From contig CAKSAI010000198.1 of assembly GCA_934434905.1 (NCBI GenBank), positions 1 through 6,295 on the forward strand: 6,295 bases of DNA, given 5' to 3'. The stretch comes from an uncultured Lachnospiraceae bacterium. GTDB lineage: Bacteria; Bacillota; Clostridia; Lachnospirales; Lachnospiraceae. The notes beneath the pieces were generated by a model that saw nothing but the letters and a program-made list of their open reading frames with translations, searched no databases and was not told the DNA's origin. Made by a program: the position numbers and the translations under genes. Of the stretch, positions 1 through 4,384 are shown one piece after another (position 1 is the stretch's first letter; the number at the start of each line of letters is the position of its first letter).

Positions 1-654
1 GTTGTAGCTGACGGGCTTGGTGGACATGGCGGCGGAGACGTGGCCTCGCGTATGGCCGTTGATGCAGTTTGTGATACATTTGCTGTAGACGGCTGGTCAG
101 AGCATTTCTTTTCGGATGCGTTTACTTTGGCGCAGAAGAATATTTTGACTGAGCAGGAGCGTCTGCATACGCCATCTCGCATGAAAACAACGTTGGTAAT
201 CCTTGTGCTCAGCGATGGAAAGGTTCACTGGGCGCATGTTGGAGACTCCAGACTGTATTATTTCAAAGGAACTCGGATCAAGAAAAGGACTATCGACCAT
301 AGTGTTCCGCAGATGCTGGCACTTTCGGGGGAAATTAAAGATGAGGATATTCGCTATCATCCTGACCGTAACCGCTTGATCCGTGTAATGGGAAATCGTG
401 GGGAAAAGCCTCGCTTTGAAGAGGAGAGCCCAATCAAGCTGGCAGGCACACAATATTTTTTGCTTTGCACAGATGGCTGGTGGGAACTGGTGGATGAGCA
501 GTATATGGAGCAGTCGCTGAAGGACAACTCTGATTTAGAGGGCTGGGTACAGCAGATGGAGCGCGAAATTCAGAAAAACGGTCAAGGTTCAGAGATGGAT
601 AATTATACCTGTATTGTGGTAAAGAGCCATCAGAAAGGGTTATTTGGCAGATAA
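1..654 (+). CDS. PP2C-family Ser/Thr protein phosphatase, 5' partial
   Basis: Metal-dependent (PPM/PP2C) phosphatase that would remove phosphate from Ser/Thr, probably in the cytoplasm. The reading frame is open from base 1, so the start codon and roughly the first 30-40 residues, including the usual first metal-site motif (RxxNxD type), lie outside the window; 217 residues are visible. Seen in order: ADGLGGHGGGDVAS (residues 3-16, metal-binding Asp in DG), HVGDSRLYYF (around residue 80), DHSVPQMLALSGEI followed by HPDRN and a late MGN (the classic PP2C flap region), LLCTDGWWELV (metal Asp about residue 158) and DNYTC (metal Asp about residue 200). It ends TAA, 2 nt before the next PP2C gene, so the two are probably cotranslated. 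All catalytic motifs that fall inside the window are intact. It is the more canonical of the two phosphatases here and the likely counterpart of the downstream kinases. Internal GTG/ATG codons near 40-54 would destroy the DG motif and are not starts. Confidence 0.93.
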   Translation, partial: VVADGLGGHGGGDVASRMAVDAVCDTFAVDGWSEHFFSDAFTLAQKNILTEQERLHTPSRMKTTLVILVLSDGKVHWAHVGDSRLYYFKGTRIKKRTIDHSVPQMLALSGEIKDEDIRYHPDRNRLIRVMGNRGEKPRFEEESPIKLAGTQYFLLCTDGWWELVDEQYMEQSLKDNSDLEGWVQQMEREIQKNGQGSEMDNYTCIVVKSHQKGLFGR

Positions 655-656
655 TT

Positions 657-1463
657 ATGGAATCCAACCTTTCATATCAGGACAAGCGAACAGGTAGACG
701 ATTTGAAGTGATTGCTTGCTCCGGTATCGGCAAGCGTGAGTGTCAGCAAGATGCCGCGTGGTGGTATGAGGATGACAGCGCTGTGTATGCGGTTCTATGT
801 GATGGCATGGGTGGACTTGGCGGGGGAGAACTTGCAAGTGCAGCTGCAATCCAAGAGATTCAGGCGCAGATTCCGAACTACATAGTCGATATGAAGCAAA
901 GTGCCAGCTGGATGCAGAAAACTGTGCAGGAGGCAAATCAGAAAGTATATGCGCTGAAAAATGAGGCCGGAGAACCCATGGGCTGCGGTAGTACTATGGT
1001 TGCTGTTTTAATTAAAGACGATAAGCTCTATTGGGCATCTGTCGGAGACAGCCGTGCCTACATTTTTCGAGCACAGGAAGCCGTGCAGATGACAACGGAT
1101 CTGAACTATTTTTATCTGTTAAAGCAACGGCTGCAAAATGGTGAGATTAGCCAGGAGGATTATGACCGGGAGGCAGACTCAGGCGATGCGCTCATTAGTT
1201 TTTTGGGATTGGAGTATCTCAGTCTGATCGACCAGAATACGGAACCGCTGCGTGTTTTTCCGGGCGATAAGGTATTGCTGTGTTCAGATGGATTGTACCG
1301 TACCATAGATGCCTTGTGGATGAGAGACATTTTATCGGCATGTGGAGAGCTTTCACAGATTCCGAGGTTTATACATGATATTATCGACGAACATGGAGAC
1401 CAGCAGCAAGATAATTATACCTGTGTGCTAATACAGATCAACGGGAGCGATACAGAGAAATGA
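657..1463 (+). CDS. PP2C-family Ser/Thr protein phosphatase, divergent second copy
   Basis: Complete 268-residue PP2C-type phosphatase, close to the usual 240-270 residues for the bacterial family. Motifs in order: IGKRECQQDA (residues 24-33, the RxxNQD-type first motif with Asp32), VLCDGMGGLGGGELAS (47-61, metal Asp49), CGSTMVAVLI (110-119), ASVGDSRAYIF (127-137), LLCSDGLYRTI (207-217, metal Asp211) and DNYTC (252-256, metal Asp252). All metal-ligand aspartates are present, so it should be active. The region between GDSR and SDG departs from the first phosphatase: DLNYFYLL at 148-155 replaces the usual DHS..., and no HPxRN signature is seen. No signal peptide or membrane segment is visible. 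The ATG at 657 lies 2 nt after the previous stop with only a weak, distant purine stretch (aaaggg near 635), which suggests translational coupling. The stop overlaps the next start as ATGA. Two tandem, non-identical PP2C genes may divide substrates or partners between them; that is inference. Confidence 0.95.
   Translation: MESNLSYQDKRTGRRFEVIACSGIGKRECQQDAAWWYEDDSAVYAVLCDGMGGLGGGELASAAAIQEIQAQIPNYIVDMKQSASWMQKTVQEANQKVYALKNEAGEPMGCGSTMVAVLIKDDKLYWASVGDSRAYIFRAQEAVQMTTDLNYFYLLKQRLQNGEISQEDYDREADSGDALISFLGLEYLSLIDQNTEPLRVFPGDKVLLCSDGLYRTIDALWMRDILSACGELSQIPRFIHDIIDEHGDQQQDNYTCVLIQINGSDTEK
1443..1447 (+). promoter_or_regulatory. Weak ribosome binding site for the FHA gene, inside the phosphatase gene
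   Basis: GGGAG lies 12 nt before the ATG at 1460, a little far for an ideal site. The start codon also overlaps the upstream stop as ATGA (1460-1463), so reinitiation by terminating ribosomes probably contributes. The arrangement would tie synthesis of the FHA protein to that of the phosphatase. Confidence 0.45.
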
Positions 1464-2311
1464 GCATTAAAGCGGTTACTTGCACCAAATGCGGAATGCA
1501 TTATAACGGCCAGATTTACGAAGAGTGCCCCTATTGCAAAAATAGCGGTCAAAAAAGGCCCGAAGGAAAGAAAACAAAGAGAAAATGGTTTTCCAGAACG
1601 GAACAACCTGCAAAAGAATCTGAGACAGTTGTTTCTATGCAAATGTCTTCTGAGCAAAAGGCTGCAGGAGTACCCAAAGCTGCGGATAAGCCTGAGGTCA
1701 AAGATGTTGTAGGACCAACAGTCGGAATGCGGAATGCCTCAATGATTCAGAGCTTGTCCTCAGCTGATGCGGACAGAGAGGTGGAAGTGCCGCCGGAGGC
1801 GCAATATGTGCAAAACTGTGAGCCAACGATACAGGAGGTAAGCGCACCGGTGTCAGAACCTGCTCAAAGTATTCAGATTGAGCGTTTAGGGCGTACTACA
1901 GCAAAATTTATCAATATGTCATCCGGCAGCGATGAGGTGATTTATCCTGCGGTTGGCTGGTTAGTCAGTGTGAAGGGTGTATATTACGGAAAGAGTTTTC
2001 CGCTGCGCAGTGGCAATAACAGCATTGGACGTGCCCAGGAACTGGATGTTCCGCTGCTCAAAGAGCAGAGTGTTTCTGCGGCTGCGGTGCTTCGAATCAG
2101 CTATGATCCCAAAAAGAGAAAATTCATGGCGATCCCTGGCGGAGATGGTCACAGTATGCCTTATGTTAATGGGGATGCACTGTATGAACGGGTAGAGCTG
2201 AAGGGGTTTGAGCAGATCGAGCTGGGGGACACAGAAGATAATATGTATGTGTTTGTCCCATTGTGCGGTGATCATTTTGCATGGGAGGATTATCCTGCTG
2301 GGAACAGATAA
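1460..2311 (+). CDS. Zinc-ribbon and FHA-like domain protein
   Basis: 283-residue protein with three parts. Residues 8-26 form a zinc ribbon (C8xxC11...C23xxC26). Residues about 30-160 are a basic, then Ser/Thr/Glu/Pro/Ala-rich linker, probably disordered. Residues about 165-268 resemble a Forkhead-associated domain, the phosphothreonine-reading beta sandwich: NNSIGRAQELDVPLL (186-200, with the GR pair), SVSAAAVLRI (204-213, the SxxH strand), PYVNGDALY (234-242, the NG turn) and FEQIELGDT (250-258). The Arg (191), Ser (206) and Asn (237) that normally contact the phosphopeptide are present, but the structural His of SxxH is Ala209. The role is probably an adaptor reading kinase output; its ligand is unknown. 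The start overlaps the phosphatase stop (ATGA), with GGGAG at 1443-1447 about 12 nt upstream. It sits between the phosphatases and kinases, as FHA genes often do in kinase/PP2C operons. The zinc ribbon is clear; the FHA call rests on motif pattern only. Confidence 0.85.
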   Translation: MSIKAVTCTKCGMHYNGQIYEECPYCKNSGQKRPEGKKTKRKWFSRTEQPAKESETVVSMQMSSEQKAAGVPKAADKPEVKDVVGPTVGMRNASMIQSLSSADADREVEVPPEAQYVQNCEPTIQEVSAPVSEPAQSIQIERLGRTTAKFINMSSGSDEVIYPAVGWLVSVKGVYYGKSFPLRSGNNSIGRAQELDVPLLKEQSVSAAAVLRISYDPKKRKFMAIPGGDGHSMPYVNGDALYERVELKGFEQIELGDTEDNMYVFVPLCGDHFAWEDYPAGNR

Positions 2312-2315
2312 GGGG
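2310..2315 (+). promoter_or_regulatory. Ribosome binding site that fixes the first kinase start
   Basis: AAGGGG begins within the FHA stop codon and ends 9 nt before the ATG at 2325. It decides the start: the longer reading frame opening at TTG 2208 has no comparable site and would add 39 residues that overlap the FHA gene. Starting at 2325 puts the zinc ribbon at the extreme N-terminus, as in the neighbouring kinase. Confidence 0.8.
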
Positions 2316-2324
2316 AAAGAATTC

Positions 2325-4367
2325 ATGGTCAGATGTAAGTGCTGTTTTGAGGAATACGATGAAGCAATCGCGCAGGGGGTTTGCCCCAGATGCGGTTATT
2401 ATGAGGGAAAGAAACCAAAAGATTTTCGTTATCTGCCAATGGGAACACTGGTGCATGACCGCTACATTGTGGGCGGGGCTATTGCGGCCGGGGGATTTGG
2501 TATTACCTACTGGGCATGGGATCAGAACCTTCAGACTACACTGGCACTGAAAGAATATTATCAGATTGGCGTGGTCAATCGGGTGCCGGGGACTACAGAG
2601 GTTTTTATTGCGGCGAAAAACCGGGCGGAAGAGTTTTACTATGGCGAGGGACGGCTTCTGCGAGAGGCACAGATCGTGTCCAAATTCCAGTCTGCATCAA
2701 TTATGCGGGTCAATGATTTCTTTGAGGAAAATGGGACGTCCTATATGGTGATGGAGTTGCTGGACTATCCGACACTGGAGGATTACCTGTTGCTGCGGAA
2801 TAAACCGTTGGAAGTAGACGAGGCGGTCTCAGTGGGGCGTCAGCTATGCGAGGCACTTCAGGAGATCCATGCTGCTGGCGTGATCCATCGGGATATTGCA
2901 CCAGATAATATATTTATTACGCCTGAAGGACGGATCAAAGTAATTGACTTCGGTTCTGCGCGGTTGAGCCGGGATGATGTAGTTGAAAATCAGGTGCTGG
3001 TCAAGGAGGGTTTCTCGCCTATTGAGCAGTACGAAGCCATTAACCTAAAACAGGATCTTCAGCGCGATTGGACGGATGTCTACGCGGTGGGGGCTACGCT
3101 ATACTACTGCCTGACGGGCGTTCGTCCAGAAGAATCCCGTATACGCAAGGCCGCATTGGACGAAAAAAGAGCAGATATTAAGGAGCCAATGGAGTTGAAT
3201 CCAGCTGTTCCCGAGAACCTGAATAATACGATTATGAAGGCAATGGCTATCAACATTCATGAGCGTTTCCAGACGGCAGAGGAACTAGCAAAGGCGCTTC
3301 AGGATGAGGTGAAGGTGCTTCCGCTTCCGGTTTATCGAAAGCGCAAGCGTTTGGCACGAGCCTTGGGTATTGGCGGAGGACTGGCTGCGGCGGCAGCGAT
3401 CATCATTTTCTCCGCTGGGCGCGGTATCACGGACTATGACGAGGTAACGTTGGAACCTGCGGAGATCTCAATTTGGTACTGTGGAAGCGAAGATGGCGAG
3501 AAGGCTGCGGCACTGAAAGAAGTACTGTCTTATACCGGTGCGCAGTTTGACAATGTAACGATTAACTGGAAAGGGTTTTCAGACAGCACAGAGTATGCAG
3601 CTGCGTTAGAAAAGGCGTACCAGTCGGGGCAGATGCCGACTGTGTTTGAGTGTGTGGACGTTGATGCAGACTATATGAAGGGCGTGGATGATGTTTCCGG
3701 TATTACAGGTTACTTAACATCTGAAAACAGCCGTGCCTGCTATTTCCTGAAGGACGGAAGGAATACCGCGGCGCAGGCCGGTGCGATTCCTCTGGGGTTC
3801 CAGATTCCGGTAATTTATATCAACCCGGATATTGTGACAGACTATGTTCCGGGAAGCTCTATTTCTTCTATGGGGGAACTGCTGTCCTTGGCGGAAGGAG
3901 AGCTTGCCTCCATGCCCATTGCAGTGGATTCTGAAACACAATCACTGTTTTCAGCCATGTTTCCTGATTATGCAGATCATATCGGTTCTTTGAATATCGT
4001 GACGGAAGAAGAGTTTTTGGCCGGCCAGGCCGCGGTTTATCTGGCGGGGACTGGTAAGTTCTCTGCTGTAAACAGCAGACTGCCCAAAGCAAAGCTGGCC
4101 AGCGCGCCATCCGACCAGATTGTATGCGGTTACACGGATTACTGGAGTATCAGCGGCGGGAATTCGACAGAGGAACAGGAGGCCGCAGAGGTATTTGTGT
4201 CCAAGCTGTTTTCTGATAATGCACAGGAATATTACTTTGTGGAGGGACGTGCCGGAGAGTCACTGCCTCTGAATAAGCTGGCGTTGGAGGAGTATGCCGA
4301 CGCACAGCCTGTGCTGCGAGATCTGATAGAGAACTGCGGCAGCTATACAGTAAGTGCTTCGGAGTAA
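2325..4367 (+). CDS. Zinc-ribbon membrane Ser/Thr kinase with solute-binding-protein-like ectodomain
   Basis: 680-residue Hanks-type kinase. Residues 4-23: zinc ribbon (C4xxC7, C20xxC23). Residues about 47-325: kinase domain with the glycine loop IAAGGFGITY (53-62), ATP lysine K76 in LALKEYY, alpha-C Glu114, HRDIAPDN (188-195, catalytic Asp190), DFG (208-210), GFSPIEQY (229-236, in the APE position) and DVYAVGATLYY (251-261). Then come a basic juxtamembrane stretch (YRKRKRLAR, 337-345) and one hydrophobic helix (about 347-364), giving a kinase-inside topology. Residues about 380-680 look like a family-1 ABC solute-binding protein: ISIWYCGSEDG, YQSGQMPTVFE, IPVIYINPDIV, SSMGELLSLAE, LAGQAAVYLAGTGKF and SLPLNKLALEEY match that family's landmark order. 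The ATG at 2325 is chosen because AAGGGG precedes it by 9 nt; a TTG extension to 2208 would overlap the FHA gene and has no such site. The catalytic-loop Lys is Ala193-level divergent (HRDIAP), but the other catalytic residues are intact. Ligand and substrate are unknown. Confidence 0.93.
   Translation: MVRCKCCFEEYDEAIAQGVCPRCGYYEGKKPKDFRYLPMGTLVHDRYIVGGAIAAGGFGITYWAWDQNLQTTLALKEYYQIGVVNRVPGTTEVFIAAKNRAEEFYYGEGRLLREAQIVSKFQSASIMRVNDFFEENGTSYMVMELLDYPTLEDYLLLRNKPLEVDEAVSVGRQLCEALQEIHAAGVIHRDIAPDNIFITPEGRIKVIDFGSARLSRDDVVENQVLVKEGFSPIEQYEAINLKQDLQRDWTDVYAVGATLYYCLTGVRPEESRIRKAALDEKRADIKEPMELNPAVPENLNNTIMKAMAINIHERFQTAEELAKALQDEVKVLPLPVYRKRKRLARALGIGGGLAAAAAIIIFSAGRGITDYDEVTLEPAEISIWYCGSEDGEKAAALKEVLSYTGAQFDNVTINWKGFSDSTEYAAALEKAYQSGQMPTVFECVDVDADYMKGVDDVSGITGYLTSENSRACYFLKDGRNTAAQAGAIPLGFQIPVIYINPDIVTDYVPGSSISSMGELLSLAEGELASMPIAVDSETQSLFSAMFPDYADHIGSLNIVTEEEFLAGQAAVYLAGTGKFSAVNSRLPKAKLASAPSDQIVCGYTDYWSISGGNSTEEQEAAEVFVSKLFSDNAQEYYFVEGRAGESLPLNKLALEEYADAQPVLRDLIENCGSYTVSASE
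3465..4364 (+). other. Solute-binding-protein (family 1)-like ectodomain of the kinase
   Basis: Residues 381-680 of the kinase. The segment opens with a beta strand and loop (ISIWYCGSEDGEKAAALKEV) like the N-terminus of mature sugar-binding proteins of ABC transporters. It continues with an alanine-rich helix ending SGQMPTVFE (the family's asG.PDvf site), then IYINPDIV (family yYNkdlf), a GELLSLAE helix (family TWdEl), GQAAVYLAGTGKF (family GkaAm.i.G) and a closing EAAEVFVSKLFSD...SLPLNK (family A..fl.fl...lP). At about 300 residues it is shorter than typical members (roughly 380-420), the apparent loss lying around residues 525-560. It has no lipobox of its own; the kinase helix tethers it outside the cell. 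The assignment is by landmark recognition, not by a search. Confidence 0.7.
4062..4079 (+). repeat. Short perfect inverted repeat inside the first kinase gene
   Basis: TCTGCTGT and ACAGCAGA are exact reverse complements separated by AA (arms 4062-4069 and 4072-4079). The repeat lies in the coding sequence for the solute-binding-like domain, around residues 580-585. There is no following T-run, so it is not a rho-independent terminator. It may be chance, a weak RNA hairpin or a protein-binding palindrome; nothing in the context favours one of these. Confidence 0.5.
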
Positions 4368-4369
4368 AT

Positions 4370-4376
4370 GGAGAGG
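4370..4376 (+). promoter_or_regulatory. Ribosome binding site of the PASTA kinase
   Basis: GGAGAGG is a strong Shine-Dalgarno-like sequence 8 nt before the ATG at 4385. It occupies most of the 17-nt gap after the previous stop, leaving no room for a promoter or terminator. This supports cotranscription of the two kinases. Confidence 0.8.
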
Positions 4377-4384
4377 ATTTGAAT

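Noticed and set aside
97..453. 118-codon open frame on the minus strand
   Set aside because: It lies entirely antisense to conserved PP2C coding sequence and shows no domain. The same applies to the other minus-strand frames in the window.
598..1424. Identical 15-nt stretch GATAATTATACCTGT at 598-612 and 1410-1424
   Set aside because: Both copies encode the conserved DNYTC metal motif at the same place in the two PP2C genes. This is shared ancestry with matching codons, not a functional repeat.
2208..2324. Upstream TTG start adding 39 residues to the first kinase
   Set aside because: It would overlap the FHA gene by about 100 nt in another frame, lacks a ribosome site and puts an unrelated sequence before the zinc ribbon. 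The ATG at 2325 has AAGGGG at the right distance.
2886..2909. Possibility that the first kinase is a pseudokinase because of HRDIAP
   Set aside because: The ATP Lys, alpha-C Glu, catalytic Asp, Asn and DFG are all present; only the accessory Lys is changed, so loss of activity is not supported.
4021..4036. GC-rich palindromic stretch CCGGCCAGGCCGCGG as a terminator stem
   Set aside because: It lies within intact coding sequence, has no T-run after it and pairs imperfectly.
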